This document shows, in pieces, positions 30,612-30,828 of a DNA stretch of 30,828 nucleotides (position 1 is its first letter; every line of letters starts with the position of its first letter). The stretch spans positions 1-30,828 of the forward strand of contig JAOALB010000282.1 of assembly GCA_025331125.1 (NCBI GenBank). Direction: 5' to 3'. The stretch comes from Mycogone perniciosa (Eukaryota; Ascomycota; Sordariomycetes; Hypocreales; Hypocreaceae). The position numbers were made by a program, and so were the translations under genes. Under the pieces are notes generated by a model. It was not told the DNA's origin, ran no database searches, and saw only the letters and a program-made list of their open reading frames with translations.

Positions 30612-30828
30612 TTATCTGACCTGCCATGCAAATTCTTTCCTCAGGGTAACCGTGGTCGCGGCCGGCACCAACACACTATGATGCTGCAGGATTTGCTCTG
30701 CAATGTCTACTTCGATAATAAATCCCATAAAATCATTCATCCCTTGCCAATATCCGGATAACCTGTTATATTCCAGTCGAATCGGAAAACCACAATAGTC
30801 AGGGCGCACTTCAATATAGCTCAAGTCG
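30612..30828 (-). CDS. 3' end of an unrecognised gene entering from the right edge
   Basis: A minus-strand frame open from the window edge to a stop at 30612-30614. It includes an internal Met at 30824 but is probably longer. It reads IEVRPDYCGFPIRLEYNRLS, then GYWQGMNDFMGFIIEVDIAE, and ends VTLRKEFAWQVR. It looks protein-like and undamaged, with normal composition. I do not recognise the family. It is convergent with the metallophosphoesterase relic, about 100 bp away. Confidence 0.4.
   Translation of the reverse strand, partial: DLSYIEVRPDYCGFPIRLEYNRLSGYWQGMNDFMGFIIEVDIAEQILQHHSVLVPAATTVTLRKEFAWQVR

Noticed and set aside
1..30828. tRNA, 5S rRNA or riboswitch genes
   Set aside because: Nothing resembling a tRNA cloverleaf with GTTCRA-type arm, or any other structured RNA gene, was convincing by eye. 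A tRNAscan or Rfam run was not possible.

Overview
The window looks like a transposon-rich accessory region of a filamentous ascomycete genome, probably Eurotiales-like (Aspergillus/Penicillium/Talaromyces). That placement is an inference. It rests on a gene type common in those fungi (nucleoside-phosphorylase-like domain + NACHT + ankyrin repeats, a fungal NLR architecture), on Ty3/gypsy elements with chromovirus-like 3' ends, and on very strong C-to-T / G-to-A decay of the kind left by repeat-induced point mutation (RIP). I see no clearly intact, recognisable gene: nearly everything is a relic.

Layout. 1-1.2 kb: decayed minus-strand ORFs of unknown function. 1418-1503: a perfect 23-bp inverted repeat (hairpin). 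1.5-4.9 kb: nothing I can identify. 4946-5520: a broken Tc1/mariner-type (DDE_3-like) transposase. 6003-~24520: one PNP_UDP-NACHT-ankyrin gene broken into three pieces (6003-6421, 14110-16636, 24349-~24520) by two Ty3/gypsy LTR retrotransposons. Element 1 (6422-14109, minus strand, 377-bp LTRs) has the target duplication CTAAA. Element 2 (16637-24348, plus strand, LTRs of 401 and 400 bp) has the target duplication CTAAG. The two are related copies in inverted orientation with 2.5 kb of the host gene between them. Joining the flanks across element 1 restores the reading frame of the phosphorylase-like domain, which shows directly that this is one interrupted gene.

24.5-29 kb: small non-autonomous DNA transposons. 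One is a 236-bp element with AACCGGTCTGC ends (24847-25082). Another is a TA-flanked 459-bp element with CAGTAGAGTGCG ends (27146-27604). A diverged relative of the latter starts at 27855, and a further terminus lies at 28227. There is also a dispersed repeat pair (25336 and 28384). 29.2-30.5 kb: unrecognised ORFs, then the C-terminal half of a calcineurin-like metallophosphoesterase carrying a frameshift and an in-frame stop. The right edge (30612-30828, minus) holds the 3' end of an ORF entering from outside.

RIP-like damage is not uniform. It is extreme inside both retrotransposons and in the PNP/NACHT part of the host gene. It tapers toward the outer tips of the LTRs and is weak in the GC-rich ankyrin repeats on both sides of element 2. 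The PNP catalytic residues, the P-loop, the Walker B acidic residues, the gag zinc knuckle and the reverse-transcriptase Asp pair are all altered by G-to-A or C-to-T changes.
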